From contig CP091735.1 of the NCBI GenBank assembly GCA_022010015.1, positions 434,001 through 498,000 of the forward strand: 64,000 nt of DNA, written 5' to 3'. The notes under the pieces are model-generated. The model was not told where the DNA came from and did no database searches. It was given only the letters and a program-made list of their open reading frames with translations. The translations under genes and the position numbers were made by a program. Positions 10,241 through 20,338 of this stretch are shown in pieces (position 1 is the stretch's first letter; every line of letters starts with the position of its first letter). The stretch comes from Clostridium sp. GTDB lineage: Bacteria; Bacillota_I; Bacilli_A; Acholeplasmatales; Anaeroplasmataceae.

Positions 10241-11125
10241 TTATTTAAATACAACATTATTCGTACAAGTGGTTATCCCATAAATAGACTCAATTGTACC
10301 TTCAATACTTATATTTGATTGGAATGAATAATAACCATTAACATTTTTTTCTTTATTTCATATATTCCACCACAAGTTGTATGAAATGTTTTATTGTTAT
10401 AAACGCCAAAATCATAATAAGTGTTGTTAAAGCCTTGAACACTTGAATCATACTTACTATAACTAAATATTGGACATATTAACGAATAATTTTGTGAATA
10501 TGTTGTTGAAAATGTATAAGAACCATTAATACCAAATTTAACTTCAGTTTTATTAGTCAATCTAGCAGCTGAATTTTCCTTAGATATACTGCCATCATAT
10601 CCTATAGAAGCACCAATAGCAATAGTTCTTGTATGTCCTTTTTGAAACAATTATTTCACCCAATTCATTTTGTTGCTCTTGGGGCCAAAATCTAAGTTGA
10701 ACCGGTTCACATGGACTGGAACTACCAAAAAGCCCACCTCTGTTATATTTAGAAACTTGAAGACCTACTTCACATCTATCAATATAGCTGTTTTTAACAT
10801 ATCCTAATGATGTTAAAGCTGCTACTCCAGGAACAAATGATGCATTAATATTATATTGAAAAACGCCATAATCACTATATCCATCATTATAGGCTCCAAG
10901 TTTTTTTCAATGTAATAATCATAATAAAAATAGCCATATTTTTCTGCCACCACTTGATATAACTTTTTCCCCCGATGTATGATACAAATTTGTATTTAAC
11001 AATGAAGTAAAGTAAGGATCAACATCAGGTTCAATATCTGGCGCAATTTTAGCAAAACATTTCACATTAAATAAGCATACACTGCCAAAAAGCATCATAA
11101 TTAAAATAAATATTTTTTTCTTCAT
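10241..11125 (-). CDS. Secreted protein of unknown family, first gene of an ABC operon
   Basis: Starts MKKKIFILIMMLFGSVCLFN, a clear Sec signal peptide ending near VKCFA|KIAPDIEPDVDPY. The mature corrected protein of about 260 residues contains SSGGRKYGYFYYDYYIEKN, then PGVAALTSLGYVKNSYIDRC and a Tyr/Ser/Asn-rich stretch FGINGSYTFSTTYSQNYS, ending GITTCTNNVVFK. A few Cys residues, no anchor. Frame breaks near 10910, 10650 and 10345. It heads a tight operon with two ATPase/permease pairs, the layout of bacteriocin or secreted-peptide loci, but I do not recognise the family and assign no function. Confidence 0.65.
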
Positions 11126-11257
11126 AAATTCTTTCTCTCCTTTATTTTTCTATATTATACGCTTATTAGAAATTATTGTCAATGAATATACAATTATTAA
11201 TTATTTCATTTATATATACGAATTAAATTCGACAAAAATAGTACTTTTTGCAATAAA

Positions 11258-11290
11258 TAAAAAAATAGTCTGTAAAAGACTATTTAAAAA
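11258..11290 (-). terminator. Rho-independent terminator after the DUF4097-like gene
   Basis: The minus strand reads AATAGTC, a short loop, GACTATT and a run of T. It lies at the end of the DUF4097-like gene, upstream of the secreted-protein gene. Confidence 0.7.
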
Positions 11291-12174
11291 AATTAATTTT
11301 TTTAGATTACCTGTTGTTGTTTTTTTAAATCAATACTCTTATTTCCAAAGCTTTGTTCAGCAAAAGATATCGTTCCTACTGTTGTTTTTACCACTTAATT
11401 TATAATCTTCCTTTTTACCATTAACATCTAACGATATATCACCAGTTGTTGATGAGGCCTTAAAGGAATTATCAATATAGCCATTAAAATTAATATTAGA
11501 GGTTTTTAGCAGTAATTACATAATCAAAAGCTTTAGTATTCACAAATCTTATTTTTTTCCCGTTGAAATATTAAGATTAATACCATTACTTATAACATCA
11601 TTAATTTCAATATTGGTTGTTTTAATATCTAAATCAAGACTATCAACAAGGGAATTAGAAAGATTAAAATCACCAGTTGAACATTTAACATTTAAATTCT
11701 TAATTTAACTATCCTTAATATTTAAATCAAAAGGTAGTCGCATTAACATTTAATGATTCTATAGCATAGCCATCAAGAGAAAGCTCACCAGTTTGAATAT
11801 TTAAATTGAGCTTAGCAAGTGGTCCTGTTATTTTTTAAATCAAAATAATTAGTATTTAAGGTGTTTTTTTAGAAAACCAATATTTTGAGTATTTACTACT
11901 AATATTTACAGTATCATCATTTTTCAAAAAAAGTATATTTCAATTTTTTTGATGTATAATAAGAAACCTCAAATTCATTGCTTTCTTTATTTACAAAAGA
12001 AATATTACAGATATTAGCTTCAATATTTAAATTTTCCTTATATTTAAGCTTATATGTAACAGGGATATAGCTTATATTTTTTTATTATCATAATTTTTCA
12101 ACACCTATTGTAATAAGTAAGGCAATAGCTAAAAAGCCTAAAATAGTACAAATAATGCCTATAATTTTTTTCAT
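11290..12174 (-). CDS. DUF4097-like beta-strand repeat membrane-anchored protein
   Basis: Begins MKKIIGIICTILGFLAIALL, one N-terminal helix that would anchor the protein, after GGAGGAACTAATTA. The rest is a ladder of short beta-prone repeats such as LNIKTTNIEINDVISNGINL and LDIKTTNIEI-type units, ending FAEQSFGNKSIDLKTTTGN. This is the pattern of the DUF4097 putative adhesin family. Function unknown. Many T-run breaks. It is separated by a terminator from the operon downstream. Confidence 0.65.
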
Positions 12175-12240
12175 TAATTAGTTCCTCCTAAACTATCCCT
12201 TTCCCCTATATATTAAAAATTCATCTCTTTTTAAAAGAAA

Positions 12241-12452
12241 TTAGCAAAAGAAATAAATAACTACAACAAACATAAAATAAATTATTGAAGTATGAATAAT
12301 ACTATGCCCACAAGCACTTCCAAAAAAATAAGCTGATTCTATCAATTTTTAAAAGGTACCGCTAATTACAAATTCCTTTATATATCTACAAATATCATTC
12401 ATAAATAAAATAATAAATAGCAAAACAATCACTCTCTTGTTTTTTTAGGCAT
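12241..12452 (-). CDS. Small hypothetical membrane protein
   Basis: After removing extra bases it reads MPKKTRVIVLLFIILFMNDI, about 68 residues, with two hydrophobic stretches (VIVLLFIILFMND and IIYFMFVVVIYFFC). A GGGGTGAT ribosome-binding site precedes the ATG at 12452. No family recognised. It sits between the nusG terminator and the DUF4097-like gene, and may be cotranscribed with the latter. Confidence 0.5.
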
Positions 12453-12497
12453 ACTATCACCCCACTTCATTTCTTATATTATACCATACTAGAATAG

Positions 12498-12525
12498 AAA
12501 AAAAGTTGAAAGTTCGACTTTCAAC
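12498..12525 (-). terminator. Rho-independent terminator after nusG
   Basis: Perfect 9-bp stem GTTGAAAGT/ACTTTCAAC with a 3-base loop (12505-12525) followed on the minus strand by seven T. It ends the secE-nusG unit, so rplK is not transcribed from it. Confidence 0.9.
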
Positions 12526-12540
12526 CCTATTTTTTTAAAT

Positions 12541-13077
12541 TCAGTGAATTTTTAATTCCATTGGAGTTGGTCTACCACCGAAGAATGTAACAAGCACTGT
12601 AGCAATTTCTCTTTCAAAAATTAACTGATGCAATTTCACCAACTTGACCAGTAAACGAACCAGAAATAATGTTAACCTTGTCACCAACCTGATAATCATA
12701 AACTGGCTTTTCAAGCTTACCAATCTTTAATAGAATATCATTCATTTCCTCTGTAGGAATTGGAACTGGCTTTGTACCACCACCAGATGATCCTAAAAAT
12801 CCTGTAACCTTTGGTGTGTTACGAACCATAAACCAAGCCTTCTCATCTACATCCTTATCAACTTCCATTTGAATAAAGATATATCCTGGGAACATCTTAA
12901 CCATCTTTTTAACCTTAGTTCCATCCTTACGAACTGTTTCTTGTTCTTCCTCAGGAACGATTACCTGATAAATTTTTATCTTGCATACCATAAGACTTAA
13001 TACGGCTATCTAAATCCTGCTTAACTGAATTTTCATATCCAGAATAAGTTTGCGCTGCATACCATTTTTTTACTCAT
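12541..13077 (-). CDS. nusG: Transcription termination/antitermination protein NusG
   Basis: Processivity factor of RNA polymerase. Corrected start MSKKWYAAQTYSGYENSVKQ at 13077 after GTAGTAGGTGAT. The NGN domain has MFPGYIFIQMEVD and AWFMVRNTPKVTGFLG; the KOW domain has YQVGDKVNIISGSFTGQVG. About 175 residues. Breaks occur at the A7 run after the third codon and near 12975 and 12617. The last residues depend on whether an A run near 12551 is inflated (ELKIH or ELNSLNLKK). Confidence 0.96.
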
Positions 13078-13088
13078 AATATCACCTA

Positions 13089-13504
13089 CTACTTAACAAT
13101 TAATGACCAAATTTCCATTAAGAAGAAATCATATAGAACAAACAATAGTGCAAATATAATTAAGAACATAAATACACGAATTGAATCTGCTAAAAAAATT
13201 CTCTTTTTGAAAGCCATTTAACTCTCTTAAGCTCAGGGAATGCTGGCTTAAAGAAAGGATAAATAGCATATAATACACCAAATCCAGAAGCAACAACTAA
13301 AACCCAAGCAAATGGTTTTGGATAGCTACCAATAACAGGCATATTTTTCTTTAACACTTAATGTTCCAGTAAGAATAAGTGTACCTAAAATTAATACAAC
13401 AAGAGAAATTAGTAAAAAAACACATAGCTTTCCCATTTATAATCCTTTGATAAAATTTCCCAAATACGACTTTTTTGTTCCTTGTTTTTTTCTTTAACAG
13501 CCAT
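13089..13504 (-). CDS. secE: Preprotein translocase subunit SecE
   Basis: Corrected protein of about 134 residues, longer than the minimal one-helix SecE. Two extra N-terminal helices (YVFLLISLVVLILGTLILTG and KPFAWVLVVASGFGVLY) precede the conserved amphipathic segment ELKRVKWLSKREFLADSIR and final helix VFMFLIIFALLFVLYDFF. It starts at 13504 behind GGAGG, and its TAG is adjacent to the nusG ribosome-binding site. Three homopolymer breaks. Confidence 0.9.
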
Positions 13505-13514
13505 ATTAAACCTC

Positions 13515-13667
13515 CTATTTTGTTTCCTTATGGATTGTATATTTATTGCATGTTGGACAATATTTTTTAAATTCTAACCTTGTATTATTTTTTTATCCTT
13601 GTTTTTTTGTAGTTGTATAATTTCTACTCAAACATTCTTCACACACTAGTATAACTTTTTCTCTCAT
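13515..13667 (-). CDS. rpmG: 50S ribosomal protein L33
   Basis: About 49 residues, MREKVILVCEECLSRNYTTT...KKYCPTCNKYTIHKETK. Both zinc-binding CxxC pairs (CEEC, CPTC) are present, the C+ form. Located just upstream of secE as in Bacillus. Breaks at two A runs (about 13603 and 13587). Confidence 0.92.
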
Positions 13668-13752
13668 ATAAAAAAACCACCTTTACAAGTGTCCTATATC
13701 ATTTTACAATAAAAAAACAAAATTAAGTCAAACAAAATATTTTTATAGATTC

Positions 13753-14250
13753 CTATTTATTACTATTCTTAATTGTATTTTTTTGAGCTTTGTAATATAG
13801 TTATACACCTTTTTTTACATTCATATTATGAGTTTTGGCATATTCTTTAATTGAAGTTTGTTTAATTTCTAAAAAGAGTTTCAAACTCTATAGAATGAGA
13901 TATTTCATAATTTATAGTTTTTTTCTTTAAGCATCGGTGTATTATCCATAGGTGTTAATAAATAATCTATTTCCTGACGCTTTTTATTAATTAAAGTAAA
14001 AAAATCTTCTTTTTAATCGCAACATTACAATAATTAAAAAATAATCCCTTATCTTCAGAATAACTATTAATACACTTATATAGAATCATTAGTCCCTCTT
14101 GAAGAAAATCTTCTTTATCGACATAGGGAATATTCATTTTTTTAATTAGCAAATATACTAAAAGGCTTATATTTGTTCAAAATAATCTCAAGTATATTTT
14201 TCATTTCCTTCATTATATAAATAAATTAATTCATAATCATTTAATTTCAC
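13753..14250 (-). CDS. Sigma-70 family factor, SigH-like by position
   Basis: Starts with GTG at 14250 overlapping the rlmB stop region: MKLNDYELIYLYNEGN. Region 2 is visible as VDKEDFLQEGLMILYKCINS followed by FFNYCNVAIKRRFFTLINKK; a weak region 4 helix-turn-helix follows (TSIKEYAKTHNMNVKKVYNY). About 160 residues. It stands between rlmB and rpmG, exactly where Bacillus carries sigH. In a genome that probably does not sporulate it may serve competence or stress. Several frame breaks. Confidence 0.75.
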
Positions 14251-14251
14251 A

Positions 14252-14956
14252 TTACATTAAATTATGTAATACTATTCCAGCTGAAACAGATGCATTTAAG
14301 CTATTAACATGGCCTATCATAGGAATACTTAATAGATAATCTACATCCTTTAAAATACTCTTGCTCATTCCAAAGCCTTCAGAACCAATAATAATGGCTA
14401 GGTTAAGTTTTTTATCAATATCAGCAAATGAAGCATCTCCGCTTGCATCTGTGCCAACAATCCAAAAATTATTCTCCTTTAAAAGACGAATTGTATTTGT
14501 TAAGCTATTAACATAGCAAATTGGGACAAACTCAATTGCCCCTGTAGAAACATGAGCAACTACCTCAGTTATTGCTACGCTTCGATTTTTAGGTAAAATT
14601 ACACCATCAATTCCAAATGCATCACAGCTTCTTAAAAATAGCTCCAAAATTATGAGGATCCTGAATCCCATCTAAAAATAACTAATCTTTTAGCACATTT
14701 TTTTAAATTTTAAAAAAATCTTCAAGCTCATATGTTTTTATAATCATCTCGATATGCTGCATAGCCCTGATGTTTATTTAGAAACTCTTTATCCATAAAT
14801 GCTTTATTTTTTTAATAGCATACTTAATTTTTTTATCATTTAGCATTGCAATAAATTTTTTTGGGACTCTTTAGCCTTTTGATTCTTCAATAAAAAAACT
14901 TCCCTTAAAGAATCAGTGTTTCCTCTTATAGCTTCATTAATACAATTTTTTTCCAT
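14252..14956 (-). CDS. rlmB: 23S rRNA 2'-O-methyltransferase RlmB (TrmH/SpoU family)
   Basis: Methylates a 23S rRNA guanosine ribose (G2251 in E. coli). The C-terminal SPOUT domain is intact with motif 1 ILDGIQDPHNFGAILRSCDA, motif 2 LAIIIGSEGFGMSK and motif 3 IPMIGHVNSLNASVSAGIVL. The N-terminal substrate-binding domain (MEKNCINEAIRGNTDSLREV) is broken at several T runs between 14640 and 14950. A promoter lies at 15004-15031. Confidence 0.93.
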
Positions 14957-15003
14957 ATATTTTTAATCATTTTTTTCACCTATTGTTTTTTTCTCTTAAT
15001 TTC

Positions 15004-15031
15004 ATTATACCATCTTAAATACTAGTTGCAA
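15004..15031 (-). promoter_or_regulatory. Putative promoter for rlmB-sigma-rpmG-secE-nusG
   Basis: On the minus strand TTGCAA (15026-15031) and TATAAT (15004-15009) are separated by 16 bases, between the terminator of the P-type ATPase gene and the rlmB start. Confidence 0.6.
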
Positions 15032-15050
15032 ATATTTTTTTATAATTGAG

Positions 15051-15078
15051 AAAAAAATATCAGCTCAATGAGCTGACA
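15051..15078 (-). terminator. Terminator after the P-type ATPase gene
   Basis: Perfect stem TCAGCTC/GAGCTGA (15060-15076) followed on the minus strand by a run of seven T. Confidence 0.85.
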
Positions 15079-15116
15079 TTTTTCAATTACATTTTTTTGC
15101 AATCAATGATTGAATA

Positions 15117-18100
15117 TTATAATACTGTTTTTCTAACCCAAGGAACGATTGCCTCAAAGAAACGCATTAATGGAGCTGCCATTAAGCAAAGAGTTGCAAG
15201 TAACAAAAATGCTGGCGTTTCTAGCATCTTTACTGTTCCACCATACGAATATTCGACAACAGCCTTAATATCAATTTTTACCCCATTTACTGCATAATAG
15301 CCATCTGAATCAATCGTAATAGAAATTTTGGTACGATCTCCGGCAATTTTGAACTGAGTATATCTACCATCTAAAATATAATATCCTGCATGAGAGGTAT
15401 CAAGCTTTGGAGCTATTTCACTAATAGTTCCTATACTAAGCTTTGATTTAACACCATCAATCATATATGTTCCGGCATCAAGTGTTACATTATCAGTAAA
15501 GTCATCAATGTTACTTGCATAAACATTACTATTATAGCCACCAACAACAAGCTTATTATCATTATTTCTACTAATATTAGGAGTATCAATTTGATAATCA
15601 ATTACTTCACCATTAATTATCAATTTAAAATCCTCAGTAATGCCAACACTTAAAATTTCTTTAACACCTTGAATTTCTGTTGTGATATCATTTACAACAT
15701 AATTTCCGTCTGAGCCAATTAACACATTAGGCATTACATTATAATGAGTTTGATTATTAGGATTAATAGAATCAACATAAACATTACCATCTAAATCAGA
15801 AACAAGCTTATATTCATTTGAATAATCAATAGCTGTAGCAAAGCCATTTGCAATATATTCTAAATCATTAGCTATTGTAAAAGTAGGAGTTTTTAATTAA
15901 ATAATTTGTTTCTGGTTTCCATTTACAACTAAATAGAATCTTCCATCAATATTTTTTTACTTGAGAATGTATAATTTCCTCCATTATTAATTGGTGCTGG
16001 ATATTCCGTAACCATTCCATCAATTACATAATATCCATCCTTAGATATAGCTATCTTTGGTAAATTTCTAGGAGTTTCAATTTTTTTAATTTTTTTCTGA
16101 ATAATATTCCGAAAATTTAGTAATAGGTGAGAATTCCAATACACTTGGTAATAATAAAACCACCAAGATAAAGATTGTATACATTACTACACATAACAAG
16201 CGTCTTAGCCAATTAAATGGTCTACAAACCCTAAATAATACACACATACAGGTATGAGTTGCTGAAATAACGATAATTGTTGAGGAATCAATAAACTTCA
16301 AATTAAGTGAATCAACAAGACCAAATACCACCGTCGAGCATACCAAAATTACTAAAGCACCAGGGAGGGCTCCTTTAATAATATTCAACAAGAAATTGCC
16401 GCCAACCTCTTTATTATTAGGCTCAAATACTAAAAAGAATGAAGGAACTGCTATACAAAAATACATCAATAATTAATAATTGCAATGTTGATATTGGATA
16501 AATACCACCACTTTGTAATGCTTGAATTGCAAGTAAGAAGCTAAAAATAGTTTTAGTTAAGAATAAAGAAGCAACATTTGCAACATTGTTGATAACTCTT
16601 CTTCCTTCAGATACAACCTTAGGCATTGAATCAAAATTAGAATCCATTAAAACTAAGTGTGAAACATTTCTAGCCGCTTCACTTCCTGATGCAACCGCAA
16701 TAGAGCAATCAGCCTCTCTTAAGGCTAAAATATCATTTACTCCATCACCAGTCATCGCAACTATTTTTCCCTCCTCCTTAAGAGTATGTACTAAAAGTCG
16801 CTTTTGAGCAGGTGATACACGACCAAAGACAGTATATTTAGAAGCTGCTCTTATAACATCCTCATCCTCCATACCATCAAGAGAAATATATTCATTAGCT
16901 CTGTTAATTCCAGCACGTTCACTTATCTTAGATACAGTAATAGGATTATCACCAGATATTACCTTAACATCCACGCCACTCTTCTTAAAATAATCAATTG
17001 TTTTAATGGCATCAGGACGAACGTTATCCTCTATTAAAATAAGAGAAACAACCTCAATATCTCCACTAGGTAACTCTTCATTTTCAATGGTTCCATCAAT
17101 ATGAGCTAATAATAAAACACGATATCCTGATTTTTGCATAGTTATTAACTTCACTTTCAATTACCTTATATTTATTTTTTTAAAAATAAATTCTGGCGCT
17201 CCTAATGCAAATGTTCCATATTTTTTTCAAATGTCACTGCTTGATATTTTTCTTTGACTTGAAAAAGGAATTGCTGCCGTATGCTTTATTCTTTTTGATA
17301 AACCAAAATGCTCCTCTAAAGCCTTAGAGGTAAGATTTTGATCATTTAAAGCATCTAAAATAGCACTTACAATATTTCTTGTCGATAATCCACCTACTGA
17401 ATTATATTCAATAACATTTTTTTAATTGACATAGTTCCATCAGTAATAGTACCAGTTTTATCAAGACAAATAGTATTTACTCTTGCAAGCATTTCAATAC
17501 AATATAATTCATGAACTAATACATTATTTTTTTCCTAATCTAATTACTGATAAATATAATGCCACAGATGTCAATAAAAAAACAATCCAGATGGAATCAT
17601 ACCAATCATAGCACCAGCTGTTTTTCTAACAGCTGTTACATAATCAGCTCCATTTTGGAAAAGCTGCATATAAAATAGCCAACCACCAATAGGAATAATT
17701 ACAACAGCCATAACTCTAATGATTAAATTTAAGGAGTTCATTAAATCAGAATTAGGCTTTTTATATCTTTTAGCCTGTGAGGTAAGAGTTTCAATATAAT
17801 TATCCTTACCAACCTTATCAACCTTGGACTTACACTTACCACTAACAACATAAGATCCAGAATATAAGATATCTCCAGGCTTTTTAGGAATACTATCACT
17901 TTCACCAGTTAATAGCGATTCATTAACCTCAACAGCGCCTTCAACAACAATTGAATCAGCACAAATTTGTTTACCATTTTCTAATAGTAATAAATCATCA
18001 AGAACAACCTCAGTTACTTTAACTTCCTTTTGAATACCATCACGAACAACGATAGCAGTAGGCGCACTAATAAGTGACAATCTATCAATAGTTAACTTAG

Positions 18101-18593
18101 CTCTTATTTCTTGAATACATCCTAAAATTACATTAACAGTTACAATAACTAAAAATAACAAATCAGTAAAGGCTCCAACAGTCATTAACCAAATACCAAT
18201 TGCTAGGGTTAACATATTAAAGAATGTAAATACATTACCTATAATAATTTTTGGGAATTGATTTTTGAAGAATTAGCATTGGAATTATTAACAAGGCCTT
18301 CATTTATTCTTTGTTCAACAATACTTTGGCTTAAACCATTAGTAGTATCTGTATCAAATCTAACAATTGTTTGAGGACCCTTTTTTTAAAGCTTTTTTTG
18401 GCGTTCCTTTTTAAGCTTCTTTTTCAATTCGTTCTTTCTTTATAGCATCTATTTTTTTCCTGGCGTTTTTTTCCTTTTTTACATCCTCAGGCTTTTCTAA
18501 AACAACCGTTTCTAAAACCTTAGTTTTATTTTCTTCGACCTCAGAATCCTCCAAGGTCTTTGGCGTTTCTTCCTTTATTTCTTTATCTTCCAT
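15117..18593 (-). CDS. P-type cation ATPase (CtpE-like) with an extracytoplasmic repeat domain
   Basis: Membrane pump. The charged N-terminus (MEDKEIKEETPKTLEDSEVE) overlaps the mrnC end. Actuator motif LLTGESDSIP (near 17910), phosphorylation site CLDKTGTITDGT (near 17440), FSSQRK and GTFALGAPEF in the N domain, and MTGDGVND (near 16745) are all present; the FALGAPEF pattern is that of CtpE-like, possibly Ca2+-transporting, ATPases. After the helix CVVMYTIFILVVLLLPSVL comes about 300 residues with repeats such as SKDGYYVIDGMVTEYP, SDGNYVVNDITTEIQ, HAGYYILDGRYTQFK and SDGYYAVNGVKIDIK, then a last helix ATLCLMAAPLM. This loop should lie outside the cell. At least nine homopolymer breaks. Confidence 0.9.
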
Positions 18594-18987
18594 CAACAGC
18601 ACCGCCCTTTATAATGTCAAATGCATTATCTATAATTTCTTTAATTCTCTTTTCATTACCCTCTAAAAAAACAAATATCCAACTAAAGCCTCAAGCCCTG
18701 TGGCATCTAAATAATCCGCAAGAGCAATATTTTTTTCTTGTAAGATGAACATGACTATTACGCCCACGCTTATAAATTAATATTTCTTCATCTGTAAAGA
18801 AATTATTAGCAAGCAAATATCTAACAATTGTTGCTTGAGCACTTGCTTTAGTATAATTTATAGCCGTTTTATGAAGCCTGTCACTTTTAGTCAAGCCCTC
18901 TAAAATAAGCCTTTTCCTTATTAATAGTTCATAAGCACTATCCCCAACATAAGCCAAAGTTAATCCATTTAACAGCTTATTATCCAT
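18583..18987 (-). CDS. mrnC: Mini-ribonuclease 3
   Basis: Processes 23S rRNA ends. MDNKLLNGLTLAYVGDSAYE carries the RNase III-like motif LAYVGDSAYE with catalytic Asp; RGRNSHVHLTRKN and LDATGLEALVGYLFLEGNEK follow. About 133 residues, no dsRNA-binding domain. The ATG overlaps the cysS stop (TAATG), as usual for this pair, and its stop overlaps the ATPase start by 11 bases. Breaks at about 18731 and 18667. Confidence 0.93.
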
Positions 18988-20318
18988 TATATTACGCTTC
19001 TTGCTGCTAAATAATTTCTACATTCATCAGCAGTTTCATAATCTTTATTAACTCTTGCTTCTTGCCATCTATTGTAATAATTTATTACCTCTTCATCAAT
19101 AACAGGTAAATTTAAATTAATTGCAAATACATTTAAAATAGTCATAAAAGCCTTTGTCTTTTTAGCAAGCAACACATAATCATTTCCTCTAATTGAGGTA
19201 TTAATGGTCTTAAGAATTTCTTGAAGAAGCGTCATAACATTTTTGAACATTTAAATCCTGATTCATATAAGAAATAAACTTTTCAATATCCTCACTTGAG
19301 GCCTCTTCATTAATATTCTTAGAAGCAATTATCAAATTAGCCTGTTTAATTGCTCTTTGCCATTTTTGGTATTCCTTTTTCATATTGTTTGAATAATTCA
19401 TCACTATATTCAATAATATTACGATAAGGTGAGAATAATAATAGCATACGCATAATTCTTGCCTCTTCATCAGTTAAATCCTTAACTAATATTGTATTAC
19501 CTAGTGATTTACTCATCTTTTCATTCTTTTTATTTAATCTACCAACATGAATCCAATATTTACTTAAATGATTATGATACAATGCCTCACTTTGAGCAAT
19601 TTCATTTTCATGATGAGGGAATTTTAAATCCATACCACCACCATGTATATCTATACTATTACCAAATAGACGATGATTCATAACAACACATTCAGTATGC
19701 CAGCCAGGTCTTCCAGCACCAAATGGCGATGGATATTTAATTCCTACCTTAGTATCCTTCCATAAATTAAAATCTAAAGGATTTTCCTTAGCAGCTTCAA
19801 CATCTACTCTAGCACCCTCCTCAAGATCTTCAGAAACCTGATTAGAAAGACAACCATAATCTGGAATCTTATTTATTCTAAAATAAACATTTCCACCCTT
19901 TTGATAAGCATAGCCCTTTTCTAATAATTCATTAATAAATTCAATCATATCAGGGATATATTCTGTAGCATGAGGAATTAAATCTGGCTTTCTTGAGCCA
20001 AGCTTTTCATATGCTTCAAAAATAAAGCTTTTTCATACTTTTTTTAGCATATTCACTTTCGCTTACATTATTCTTAATTGCATTATTTATAATCTTATCA
20101 TCAACGTCTGTAATATTAGAAGCATATGTAACATGATAGCCAATAAACTCTAAATAATTTCTTAGCATATCATAAAAATACAACTGGTCTACCATTACCA
20201 ATATGAATATCACTATAAACGGTTGGCCCACACACATACATCTTTACATTATTTTTTTGTCCTCAGGAATAAATTCTTCAATCTTATTAGACAAAGAATT
20301 ATATATCATAAGTGGCAT
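18987..20318 (-). CDS. cysS: Cysteinyl-tRNA synthetase
   Basis: Class I aminoacyl-tRNA synthetase. After repair it reads MPLMIYNSLSNKIEEF...MYVCGPTVYSDIHIGNGRPV (HIGH-type motif and Zn ligand Cys), PGWHTECVVMNHRLFGN and DIHGGGMDLKFPHHENEIAQ (Zn site), and NKKNEKMSKSLGNTILV (KMSKS). About 440 residues. Breaks near 20250, 20185, 20030, 19375 and 19235. First gene of cysS-mrnC-ATPase. Confidence 0.96.
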
Positions 20319-20338
20319 AAAATCATCTCTTTTCTAAA

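Noticed and set aside
10241..11125. Lactococcin 972-type bacteriocin
   Set aside because: The ABC context and a GG-Y-G stretch are suggestive, but the product is about 260 residues, far larger than that family, and lacks its conserved order of motifs.
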